This document shows, one piece after another, positions 33,031-43,877 of a stretch of 64,000 nt of DNA. The notes under the pieces were generated by a model. That model saw nothing but the letters and a program-made list of their open reading frames with translations. It made no database searches and was not told where the DNA came from. Origin of the DNA: Salarias fasciatus (lineage: Eukaryota > Chordata > Actinopteri > Blenniiformes > Blenniidae); assembly GCF_902148845.1 (NCBI RefSeq), contig NC_043754.1, positions 22,300,431 through 22,364,430 of the forward strand. The letters are read 5' to 3'. How positions within the stretch are numbered: position 1 is the first letter of the stretch; every line of letters begins with the position of its first letter. The translations under genes were made by a program, and so were the position numbers.

Positions 33031-34684
33031 TAACTGTTACGCTTGTCAGTGTGTTTCCTGTATTTCCACCAAAGTCACCTCTAAGTGATCCAAGAATTGT
33101 TTTTACTGCATACGAACCATCATCTACACTCCGTATGACATGCCTGTAAGCAGTGCACCGCGAGCGGCAGAAAACAGTGAGCAACAAGAGGAGATGAGTC
33201 AAGGTTGAGTGGTCCACTTCTGTTTTTATTTTCATGTGCCCAAAAAAATATATAAAGTGCAGAAAGTGCCAAAAAGTGCACAGGAGGATCTCAAAGGAGC
33301 ATGGCTTTCACAGCAGCTCAGAACCCAGCAACAACCAATGACTACAACTGCCCTGGTGAATGTCTTCAGGTGCCTTAAATACATTCACCATAAAAACCAT
33401 AAAAACTCCATAGGTGTAAAACATAATATAAGCTCACTAAAACTATGTTAAAATCTTCAATTATAAACAATTATAATAATCTGAAGAAAAACAAAACCCA
33501 TACTTAAGAATAAACTGAAAAAATAAATCACCCAAATAAATAAATTACATCTTATGTCATATTTAAAATCTACAGCCACCCTTCCGCCTGTCCTTTGGCT
33601 CTTCAGTTCTTCTTCAGTTCAGTCACACTGGCCGGTCCCAGTTAAACTAGTTTGGACAGAAATTGAGTACTTGTTGTCTCAGCTTCGTCTTTGAGTGGGG
33701 CCAGTCTTGGTAAGAACTTGGTATTTTTAGTCATTATAAATCATATTTGATAAATTGTAAAATTATAGTTAAATTATACTTCTTGCAAAATTCTTCCAAA
33801 AAAAAAAAAAAACTCGCTGTCCCCGGCAGGGGGCAGGATGCAGGATGATCATTACAGAGTACTTTTTAATTCATTATTGCATTTTGCACATAATGAGTGC
33901 AATTAATCAAGATTAATTGAAGAAAAATTATGCAATTAATCGCGATTAAGAAATTTAATCACTGCCCAGCACTAAAACGCATAGTAGTAGGAGCAAACAA
34001 CTTTCAAAGCAAAAATATCAGATGAAAATTTACAAAAATAAAAGTGTTTACCAAAAGAATAAAATGAGAATTACGTGTAATAAAGAAATGTGGTGATACC
34101 AAATCAGGAATAAGAACACAAACTATATATGTCACCAAAGTTTTCTGATTTGATTCTTTGCTTTTACTCATCAGAACAGTGGTATTCCAGCAAATTCAGA
34201 AGAGAAAAAGTATATTAACTTTGTACTTTTACTACTACTTCACTTGAATTGCTGTTGCTTTTGCATCATGGTTGAGTTCATACATCTAATGATGCTTCTG
34301 GTCACATCTTCAGTGGTGTTTCTGGATTCATCGAGCCAGTGTTTACCAGTGTGATGGAGACACCTGGATTGTAATCTACAGTAACTTTACCTCATTCATT
34401 CATGTCGATATTCAAATTCAAAGCACAGTTAAAGCTTTCTGAAGTTGTCAATTTGGCACAGATTAATTTCCGAGTTTATCATGAACACCTACCTTTGTTG
34501 ATGCAAATAAGCTTTGAGATAAAAGTTGCAAATCTGGTAAAAGTCAATGCTCTTCTCTGACTGATAGACACACAACAACCGAGGAAGGAGCGGAACAGCG
34601 CCCCCATTTTGGCGCTGGTGGTCAAAACGTGTATTGCATCCCTGCTGTGAGACAATGGGACACAATTCGAATGAATGGGAAAAG
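33031..34684. other. Unassigned intergenic stretch
   Basis: Nothing gene-like is seen. Around 33880-33970 is a palindromic caattaatcgcgattaa-type repeat common in fish genomes. 34080-34135 matches 21265-21325 in inverse. An A-run lies at about 33800. Confidence 0.4.
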
Positions 34685-34688
34685 TTAA

Positions 34689-35081
34689 AGGTGCAATAAG
34701 TAAGACATTTACTATAAAAACAATTTAAAAAAATCATTCCCATTTTTCACCTGTCATTGAAGAAACATTCCCTTTAAACAATCTGTCGTCTCCATCAATA
34801 AATGTCTTGGTAAAGTTTTTCTGGTTCCAGAGCCAATCAGATGTGAGTACCCGGTTTTGCCAAACAAGCAGAAATCCATATTTTATGGCCGTGTTGTTGG
34901 CCGACCAGGCATGTGCATGTGCACTGCACGTGGCAAGCACTGGTCGTGACGTACATGTGGCGCCGGTCCTGCACGCGCACATCGCACTTTGCGAGGGTGA
35001 CCTGAACTCTCTAAATTCCCTTAAAGTCTCTCAAAGTGGCAACCTGCCTGTCATTAATTGACCTATTTTACTTTTACACCT
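34689..35081. mobile_element. TTAA-flanked MITE (Kolobok-like)
   Basis: Starts AGGTGCAATAAGTAAGACAT and ends, reversed, AGGTGTAAAAGTAAAATAGG. TTAA lies outside both ends (34685-34688 and 35082-35085). About 393 bases, non-coding. The terminal repeats are only partly matched, suggesting some age. Confidence 0.6.
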
Positions 35082-35085
35082 TTAA

Positions 35086-37590
35086 GGGAGTTAAGCTTGA
35101 CTATATGTGGCCCGAGTGTGACAACTAACTACTTAGATTATAATATGATCACTTCTGATGGTTGAAGTGTTCATAGCCTTCAGGACAGCAGGAATGCTCT
35201 TTCTAGAAAATCATTCATTCCTTCATCTTCCCTTTTGTTCATTTACATTAAAACAGCCTCAATAGTTCAACAGTTTTGACAATGAGATGCAGCTACTGTT
35301 CTGTTTCTGACCATCAACAGTCAACTAATTATTTACTCTGTCAACCTATTTACTGTTGTAAAATTGTAAAACCTACCCAGAATTTTTTTAATTTTCTGTT
35401 AGTATTCACCTCCCTGAGTTGTGTAAACCTCATCAAAAATGCTTTCTAATGATTTAAAAACTTGAACAGCAACTTTGTTTTGTTGAAACCTCATCAGCCC
35501 CAATTCAACAAGGCAGTGACCAAAACAAACTAGCAATCTCAATCTCACTATCCCACTCTCAGTTTTATTTATTTATTTGTTTTCTGAAGGGTTCTGTTAA
35601 GGTTGTGGACGCTGTCAGGCGCTTGTCACGACCTGTGAAGGTCCGTCGATCTCAGAGATGCCGACGTCTTCACACGCTGAGAAAACAGCATGTTACCGCA
35701 TTAGCATGCTAGCGGTGGACACACACACGTGACTGCAGATTGTCAGCGGGTTCTACAGGAAGCTGTTCTCGCCACTCAGAGACATCATGCAGAGACCGTC
35801 AGGTACTTGGCGGTCCCTGGACACAGGTCTATGCCCATAGCTTTGTCGGTCACGTTGAGGAGACACAATCTTATAGTCGCACCTTAGACACACCACAGGA
35901 GATCCCAACCACAGTTCGACAAGAGCAGAGTATTAGCAGCTTCAAAGGAGCATAAATTTATCTTACTCATTCAGTGAAACAGACTCCATTCTTTAACTAC
36001 AAAATGATTTGCATTACTGTTTGAGGGTACTTATTGAGTAGGAAGCCTTCACATGATAACACATTTTGATTTACTGCTGTTTTCTGGAACTTGCAAATGA
36101 TGCAATTAAACCGAGGTGTGCAATCTGTGGCTCTGTGGCCACATGGGGCTTTCTGGGAATTATTGTCCCTTTTCCTCTGGTTCCTTCTTACCCTTGCCCT
36201 ACCCTGTTCAGCCTGGCTCTTGTGCTTTTCCATTGCACATTCTCATGTCATACCAAGCACTTTCATGGTACCCGCTGGGCCCCGCTTCTCTGAAGCTCCA
36301 AGAGGGCTGAGCAGGCTGACAATGTGACACTGGCTGACGGACAGCCACTGATTGGTCAGCAGACGAGCGGCCACTGATTGGTCAGGCCGTGACGTCAGTA
36401 GCGGTAGCAGAACTCATGGAGTCATCCCTGCCATCTTTAAATGTACTATATTATACTCTGTATAACTGAAAACAACCCAGGCCAAGGCTGGCCAGGCGAA
36501 CTGAGCTGAGTGAGGCGAAGAAAGAACTCATGGAAAAGGGCCATTAGTGGCTCACTGAAGCTTTTCACTATGTCATACCTAAATAAACATTTCAGCTTAT
36601 TGTCATTTTATTGACACACCAGAGTCATTTTCAAAATGACTCTTCTCTTGGATAGAAAAAGTCTAAAGAACAATGGCCACTAATTAGAGTGAAGCTCAAC
36701 CTTTTTTGAAATGAGCACAGTTTGTTTGAGCTCACATTTGTTTCAGCATGGCAGTGACGTCATGTCTACAGTTGACATTTTTATTTGACCAGAGGTGCCA
36801 AGTTGTTTGAATAAGATCACCGCCGGAGGGCCAAAGACGACAGATTCACTGTTTTCACCCACCGCCTAAAGATTGTGCTGTTTCCATCAGCATGTGTACA
36901 CTGCAGAGCATCACCCCACTTCCCAGGAAAGCTGTTTAGTTTTTACTGCAGGTGGACGAGTTACTGTTTTAAGATTTTGTTTTACAGTGTTAGGATACTT
37001 TTATGCTCCCAGCTGACTGGTTTTAGACTGGTTTGTGGCTACTTTGAGACTAGTATTTGATCGGTCTTGGACTTGTCTTTCAGACTTTGAACTCACATTG
37101 AGTGCTGTAAGAGAAATCTGAATTGCACTATTTTCAGGTCACACTGGACCATTTTTTGGGGACTGTTCCTCACCCAGACCAAGCAATGGTGTGGCGAGTT
37201 CTGTCTTCCATCAGTAACCAGTGTTGATTTTTTGAAGTGTTCATGTTTGAAATGTTACCGAAACATTGACGTTCACAGCAAATAGCCTGTGGAAACATCC
37301 AGAGGTGACGTGGCTGCTTGAGGCTGCCTGGAAGTTCCTCACCTGAAATCACAAAGCAGTTTTACCTGAACAAACATCCCGATGGTCACTCTAGACTAGT
37401 CTGTCCCTGGTTTTAGAGCAGTGTGACCCTGTAGACAGACTTTAACCTGGGTTCAAATGTGAATTTCAATCAAGATATTGATGATCACAGTGGGAATTGA
37501 ACGTTCCAGATGCTGATCGTCAGCCTGACCTTCAGTCAACCATTCAACTGAAAATCTTTGAAAACATCACAGAGACGACATGTGAAACTG
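35086..37590. other. Intergenic stretch with a MITE-like block
   Basis: About 36205-36545 has inversely related edges (gcttttccattgcaca and atggaaaagggccatta) and paired gccactgattggtcag units, consistent with a small non-autonomous transposon. Nothing gene-like was found elsewhere. The 3' flank of the TIM-like gene begins near 37590. Confidence 0.35.
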
Positions 37591-37597
37591 TAGATGT

Positions 37598-37603
37598 TTT
37601 ATT
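37598..37603 (-). terminator. Polyadenylation signal of the TIM-like gene
   Basis: AATAAA on the minus strand, about 18 bases past the TGA stop at 37621-37623. It gives a very short 3' UTR. Confidence 0.7.
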
Positions 37604-37620
37604 GTGGTCCAGCAGGTCCG

Positions 37621-37996
37621 TCACTCCAAAGTGTAGATGTTCTCCTGCACCGGCCTCCTCATCCGGATCTCGTAGATGATGTGAGGAGGCTCCTCAGACG
37701 AGAAACTGGAGCAGAAGCAACAGGAGATCACCTGCACTGGTCCCTCAGTGGAGAAACCGCCTCAGTACAGCGGTACAACATGACTTCAGGTCTTATTCAG
37801 AGCAAACAGAAACCTACCAGCCCATCTTCAGAGCTCTTCTGTACAGTCCGCCTGCAGCAGAGAGGGAGAGCAGTTATCAGTCACCAGCTGGTCTCAGACC
37901 ATGTGACGTGTTGCTACTGGGAGGCACTGAGTGCAATATGAGCAAGACCAGTTCATCTAGAACACCAATCAGACATTTCACAGAGACCACCAGGCC

Positions 37997-38041
<45 letters not shown>

Positions 38042-38158
38042 ACGCACGTTTGAAGGCCATCAGGAGGAAACAGCAGCCAGGATGAAGAAGATGCTGAGCG
38101 ACAGAGAGAGGATGGGAACGTTGATCTGAAGAGAGACTGACGGACGAGAGTCCTCCAC

Positions 38159-38222
<64 letters not shown>

Positions 38223-39687
38223 AAAAAAGGAAGTCCAGCATTTACTGTGCTGTGATTGGCTGAGAAGCTCCAGCGACCTTCCTGGTCAGGTCATAGTCAA
38301 CATGGGAGGTGTCGTGGAGTCTGAGCGCTGCTGAAGCCACTGGAGCATTTAGAAATATTTTATCATCCCCAGAAACGGCCAGACGCCCACAAAACCCAGT
38401 GACATGCTAACCGTTAGCGCCGCAGTCACTGAACAAATTAAACTGAGAAACATGTCACTAAACACAAAGCACACATGTCAATTATTTCAATACGAACAGG
38501 CGGAGAATTTCCTCACTAAAAACTGAAATTCTGGATCAACTTATGATTTGTGTTTTGAGCCTCTTGGGCTTCCTTAGCTACTTCCTGTGTGTTTAGTCAG
38601 AGTTCTTCATTCTGAGTGCAAGAGGTGAATATATGTGTGAGAGGACCAGAGATCTCAGTGTCTCTGGTTATGTCCTGTCTCCTGTCAGTCGTTTTGTGTC
38701 TTTCTGTTAGTTTTTTCGTCTCTGTGCTTCTTTGCGGTTGCTCTGTGTCTCGCAGAAGCGTGCGGCCGCTGGCGGACGGCGGCCAGACTCACGGCGTCGG
38801 GGTGCAGCAGGGTGGAGTTTCTCCTCAGGACGTCCAGCCGAGACGACAGCAGGAGCTTCCAGTTCACTGTGAGGAGACACGACGCCGGTGAGGCTCAGCC
38901 GCCGCTGGCGAGGCGAGGCGAGGCGCCGCCAGACCGTCTCACCTGTGGTTCCCGGGGGCCCCGAAACCCCCTCCATCGCTGTTGTGTCCAACGCTGCCGC
39001 TGTTGTTGCTGTTGTTGCTGTTGTGGTGGTGGTTGTTGGATGAGGCGTACTGACGTATGGCGCTGTGAATCCAGACGAGGCTGCTGAGTTTTTTCTTCAT
39101 CGCGGTTTTGTGTTTCGTTGTTGTCGTTGCGGTTGTGTGTCTCCGGCGCCTCACCTTTCACCACCCTCAGGTTCATGATGACCTTCTTGTCATTGAAGAT
39201 GCCGTCCACGTCCACCCTGCAGCAGTACGGCCCGCTGTCCGTCCGCCTCACGTTCAGGATGTCCAGGTCCATCTGTCCGTCCAGCACGTCCCCCGTCAGC
39301 CGGTACCGCTCCTCCACCTGCCTCACACACACACACACACACGCGCAGGGTCGGTGAGCGTCCAGGCGGGACGCAGCAGTGGCCGGAGTGCGGCGGCAGA
39401 CCTTGGACACGACGCCGTGCTCGTCCGTCTGGACCAGGATGTTGCTGCACCAGAAGGTCCCGCAGCCCCGACCCCAACACACCCGGCTCAGCCTGAAGCG
39501 CTCCACCGAGTACTGACAGGACAGCGAGGCCACGCCCCCCTCCATCACCTTAAAGCACGCCGCGGGGGGGAGGGGAGCGGCTGCACGCACACACGCACAC
39601 ACACACGCAGACGAAAGCCGTGGCAAAATATCAAAACATTCACCGACTTAAAGAGTTTATGTGACGACAGGAAACAAAGGAGACACA

Positions 39688-39778
<91 letters not shown>

Positions 39779-39847
39779 GGTCTCACCTGACAGGACGAAG
39801 AAGACGGTGATCAATGCCCGAGGCGTTCGAGGCGATGCGGTGGCCAT
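37621..39847 (-). CDS. TIM-family receptor (T-cell immunoglobulin and mucin domain), seven exons
   Basis: Type I membrane receptor; TIM proteins bind phosphatidylserine on dying cells and tune immune cells. Exons (minus): 39847-39787 signal peptide MATASPRTPRALITVFFVLS; 39580-39402 and 39317-39155 Ig V-set; 39083-38943 Thr-rich mucin (PHPTTTTTTATTATTAAA); 38866-38793 stalk with an NST glycosylation site; 38158-38072 membrane segment (INVPILSLSLSIFFILAA); 37731-37621 cytoplasmic tail. All junctions keep phase and give 271 residues. The V domain has the six TIM cysteines (LSCQY, VCWGRGCGTFWCSN, YCCRV) and FND in the loop that forms the metal and lipid site in TIM-1/TIM-4. The tail has IIYEI and ENIYTLE tyrosine motifs. 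The donor after exon 6 (gtttcc) is weak; reading on gives VSS and a stop, i.e. a tail-less form. Orthology to a specific TIM is not resolved. Confidence 0.85.
37999..38040. repeat. Poly-G tract (42 G)
   Basis: An uninterrupted G-run on the plus strand (C-run on the coding strand) in the intron between the membrane and tail exons of the TIM-like gene. Length is probably unstable and may be affected by assembly. Confidence 0.9.
38161..38218. repeat. (GA)n microsatellite serving as polypyrimidine tract
   Basis: About 29 GA units. On the coding strand it is (TC)n running straight into the cag acceptor of the TIM membrane exon at 38158. Confidence 0.9.
39691..39775. repeat. (TG)n microsatellite in TIM intron 1
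   Basis: About 42 TG units between the signal-peptide exon and the first V-set exon. A second TG array lies upstream of the gene at 39986-40069. Open frames of repeated CV or HT across these are artefacts. Confidence 0.95.
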
Positions 39848-39983
39848 GCTGGACGTGGACGTAGGTCCATGTGTGGGTGTGTGCGTATGTGTGTGTGTGT
39901 GTGAGTCGCTGTCCAGTTGGGTGACAACAACAGAACAGTGTGGGTCTGTGACGGCAGAGCGGGGAGGGGCCGCCGGACACCCC

Positions 39984-40069
<86 letters not shown>

Positions 40070-40071
<2 letters not shown>

Positions 40072-40739
40072 TGCAGGCTGAATATGAGCTGTGTTTCCAG
40101 TGTTCATGAAGTGTCTGCAGGTCCATTCATCAGGATGAAGCCGCTGCTGTTCTTGTTGTGCCGTCACTGAGCGTGAGCAGAAGAGCCGATTACTGCCGCC
40201 ATGACGCACATGTGCGCCACCTTCACCGAGCATTTCCAGAAAGTTGCGTTTTCAGTGACCCCAAGGACCGTTGTCGTGTAAACAGACGCTCAAAACACAG
40301 CAAAACAACTTCGGTCAAGTTTTTGTTGTGGGTGAAATGTAGAAATATGACTCTGTTAAAGTCTATAAGAAAATAACATTTGCAGGAGTCTCTGTTCTTT
40401 GACATTTCCAAACATTTTGTTTGGTAGATTATTTCTTTGTATTAATTGAAACTTATAAAAGTTGTCAGCTTGATACTGTTGAAAACCCTGTTTCCTGCTG
40501 CTCATCCCCTGAACTTGAGGAATGAGCTGCAGGCCTAAGAAATAAATATTTCCCATCATTTATGCTTGTTTCGCAATACATTTTATTTTTATTGTTAAAA
40601 GTGACACAAAGTGGACATTTGGACACAGAGAGTGATCAGCTCATCTGGTGGAAGCAAAGAAAAAGACATGAAACCCATTTTTTGGGCAGGAAAAGTCGAG
40701 GAGTTTACTGAGGACAAAAAGACTTTGTGTCTGTGCGAT

Positions 40740-40827
<88 letters not shown>

Positions 40828-41283
40828 TGTTGCTGGCTGTTTGGAGATGTCGCAGTCAAACAGTGGGCGTCTTTATTCTCATAAAACATTTCACTTTTCT
40901 TCACTTTACTTTCCAAATTTCAAAAATTGGGACACTTTCATTTAAAAACACATGCACACACACACACACACACACACAATAATATAAAAAGCAATGAAAC
41001 ATGTTGTAGAACACACACATATTTTAGATACTTTTCCAGTTTCAGTCCATTAAAAACCTATAAAAATGACACTTTCGCAGACCAGAAGAACACTAACAGA
41101 ATATAGAATTTGGACACTTTATCAAAATCGAACATTTAGGCATATCAACAATATCCACAGTTTCCCAGTTTGGGGTTAATAAAGTAATACTCTACTCTCT
41201 CTACTCTATATATTCCCTTCATTGTTTTTATTTTAGAAGTTGAATTGTGTTTTTATTTTTGATTTATTTAGTTAATTAAATCG

Positions 41284-41286
<3 letters not shown>
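40070..41286. other. Intergenic stretch upstream of the TIM-like gene
   Basis: No gene is seen. A (CA)n array of about 42 units lies at 40739-40823 and a short one at about 40955-40978. The remainder is AT-rich unique-looking sequence up to an (AT)n array at about 41287-41370. Confidence 0.5.
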
Positions 41287-41370
<84 letters not shown>

Positions 41371-41375
<5 letters not shown>

Positions 41376-42989
41376 GGGGAAATAAGTATTGAACGCATTA
41401 ACTGTTTTGTCATTACATTTATTTCCAAAGATGCAATTCATGTGACATTTCTTCCAGACACTGGTATTAACTCAAATAATCCACACATGAAAAGAAATCA
41501 CAACATTCAAATCCATAAATAGTGATTATGTGGAATTAAGTGCAATAACACAGGAAAAAAGTATTGAACACACCATGGGAAAGCTGTATAGTTTGTCAAG
41601 GAAAGGCACCATACCATCTCACACCTGAAAGTAATTATTAGTCTTTGTACTTCCTATAAGTGCAAACCAACATCAGCTGGGTTAGTGCTAATTGATGGCC
41701 CTATAAACAGGTTGTTTTTTCACCAAGTAGTCAAACAAGACACATCTCATGATGGGTAAAAGCAAGGAGCTCTCTCAAGACCTTCGCAGCCTGATTGTTG
41801 CTCAGCATCGGAATGGAACTGGTTACAGACTTATCTCAAAGAATCTGAGTATTCCAGTAAGCACCGTTGGGGCCATTATCCGCAAGTGGAAGAAGCATCA
41901 CCTTATCATCAACAGGCCGCGCACAGGAGCTCCTCGCAAGATTTCTGACCAGGGAGTCAGAAAGATGGTCAGAAGAGTTCTCAAAGAGCCAAGGACCACC
42001 CGGAAAGCACTCCAGCAAGACATGGAGGCAGCAGGTACAAGTGTTACAGAGAAAACGATAGGCAATGCACACCACCGCCATGGCCTCTATGGACGCTCAG
42101 CCCGCAAGACTCCGTTCCTCAAAAAAAGGCATGTTGAAGCTCGTCTAAAGTTTGCTAAACAGCATCTGGATAAGCCTGTGGAATACTGGGAGAATGTTGT
42201 CTGGTCAGATGAGACCAAAATTGAACTTTTTGGCTGTCATACTACACACTATGTTTGGAGGAGAAATGGCACTGCACATCACCCAAATAACACTATACCA
42301 ACAGTGAAGTTTGGTGGTGGAAACATCATGGCATGGGGTTGTTTCTCATCTCGTGGTACTGGCAGACTTCATATAATTGAAGGAGCAATGAATGGAAACA
42401 TCTATCGGCAAATTCTTGAGATGAACCTCCTGTCATCCACCAGGATGATGAAGATGAGACGGGGCTGGACCTTTCAACAGGACAACGATCCGAAGCACAC
42501 GGCAAAGTTGACTCTCGAATGGTTTAAAAAAAAGAAAATCAATGTGTTAGAATGGCCCAGTCCCAGACCTGACTTAAATCCGATCGAACATTTGTGGAAA
42601 GAACTAAAGATAAGGGTTCACCAGAGGGCACCAAAGAATATTCAGGATTTGAAGACAATCTGTGCGGAGGAATGGGCAAAAATCACACCTGAGCAGTGTG
42701 GGCGATTAGTTCATACAAACAACAAGCGTCTGGAAGCAGTCATTGCAAACAAAGGCTTCTCCACAAAGTATTAAACGAGTCTCAGATAGTGTGTTCAATA
42801 CTTTTTTCCTGTGTTATTGCACTTAATTCCACATAATCACTATTTATGGATTTGAATGTTGTGATTTCTTTTCATGTGTGGATTATTTGAGTTAATACCA
42901 GTGTCTGGAAGAAATGTCACATGAATTGCATCTTTGGAAATAAATGTAATGACAAAACAGTTAATGCGTTCAATACTTATTTCCCCCAT

Positions 42990-42991
<2 letters not shown>
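41371..42991 (+). mobile_element. Tc1/mariner transposon with intact transposase
   Basis: A 1,621-bp element with terminal inverted repeats that I find identical over 203 bases (41371-41573 against 42789-42991, outer end caatgggggaaataagtatt). It sits in an (AT)n microsatellite with TA on the left; the right flank reads TG then TA repeats. The single ORF is open. Identical ends plus an open transposase point to recent insertion. Confidence 0.95.
41749..42774 (+). CDS. Tc1-type transposase (341 residues)
   Basis: Cut-and-paste DDE transposase of usual Tc1 length. The N-terminal half holds two helix-turn-helix parts ([40 protein letters not shown]). The GRPR-like hinge reads RPRTGAPRK. The catalytic triad is D in [12 protein letters not shown] in [12 protein letters not shown] and E in [12 protein letters not shown], spaced as DD34E. 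Two in-frame ATGs begin the ORF; the first was taken. No stop or frameshift is present. The motif PRPDLNP where relatives usually read QSPDLNP is the only oddity near the active site. Activity is not shown by sequence alone. Confidence 0.95.
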   Translation: MMGKSKELSQDLRSLIVAQHRNGTGYRLISKNLSIPVSTVGAIIRKWKKHHLIINRPRTGAPRKISDQGVRKMVRRVLKEPRTTRKALQQDMEAAGTSVTEKTIGNAHHRHGLYGRSARKTPFLKKRHVEARLKFAKQHLDKPVEYWENVVWSDETKIELFGCHTTHYVWRRNGTAHHPNNTIPTVKFGGGNIMAWGCFSSRGTGRLHIIEGAMNGNIYRQILEMNLLSSTRMMKMRRGWTFQQDNDPKHTAKLTLEWFKKKKINVLEWPSPRPDLNPIEHLWKELKIRVHQRAPKNIQDLKTICAEEWAKITPEQCGRLVHTNNKRLEAVIANKGFSTKY

Positions 42992-43035
<44 letters not shown>

Positions 43036-43139
43036 GAAGTTGTGGCATTATTTTGAAGTTGCAGCATTATTTTGAAGGGCACGATGGCTGGAAGTCGCAG
43101 TGTTTTTAAAGCGCTTTATGACCGGAAGTTGTAGTATTA

Positions 43140-43560
43140 TTTTGTAGGACATGACCGGAAGTCGAGCAGACGCTCCGCCGGTGTTGATGTGGCGCGGCTC
43201 GGTGCGGCACAGCACGGAAACAAACTGAACTCAGTGGCAGTGATTTTTATCAGAGCGATGTCAGTAAAGTCACGAGCGCTCTGACGGGTTTCGAACCGGC
43301 CGCTCGTCGGTGTCGCAGCTAGCAGCTAGCCCGCCGGGGGCTAACGGGGCTAATTGGAGCTAACCGGATCATCGGGAGGGGCGAGGGCGAGCTGACCCGG
43401 GTTCAATGGAGGCGGGACGAAGCGGGCGGACGAGCTCGGCGGCGCAGCCGTGAAGGTGAGCGCGAGGACGGGATCAAGGTCTGAGTCGGAGCGCTCGTGC
43501 TAACTGTTAGCCGCAGGCTACCGGGAAGCGGCGCAGACACCTGTTGACTCAAACTCTAGC
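43140..43560 (+). promoter_or_regulatory. CpG-rich promoter and 5' UTR exon of PGAP2
   Basis: A GC- and CpG-rich stretch ends a likely non-coding first exon at gtgaag|gtgagc (43455/43456). An ATG at about 43405 opens a 15-codon upstream frame (MEAGRSGRTSSAAQP) closed by TGA just before the splice site, a possible uORF. The main start lies in the next exon. Confidence 0.6.
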
Positions 43561-43877
43561 AGATAAAACTGGTTAAAACTGAGGGACGGGGTCTCATGAA
43601 GCGTCAAATGAAGCTGTGTTAAAAAGAAATTAAAGGTTGTTAATGATGAAACTGCTATAAAGTGTTGAAATAACGAGCGATCCAGTCAAACAGAAGTGAC
43701 ATGAAGGTGTTGATCGTCTCAGAGCTTCACAGGAGTAATCTGTAACTTTTAATCTCAACACTCCCAGAAGCTTCTGCCACCCTGACAGAACTCCCAGTGA
43801 GTTTAGGGAGTCTGCTGTTTGGAGCATGACATGACATGATGATGATGATGATGATGATGGTGGTGTGTGCCTGCAGG

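Noticed and set aside
38895-39626. A single 243-codon TIM frame ending in a Gln-rich tail
   Set aside because: It reads through two introns and the mucin exon in the wrong frame; the spliced model gives a Thr-rich mucin part and a membrane segment.
39545-40233. Frames of repeated HT or CV residues
   Set aside because: They run through (TG)n arrays and the TIM signal exon; only the short signal-peptide part is real.
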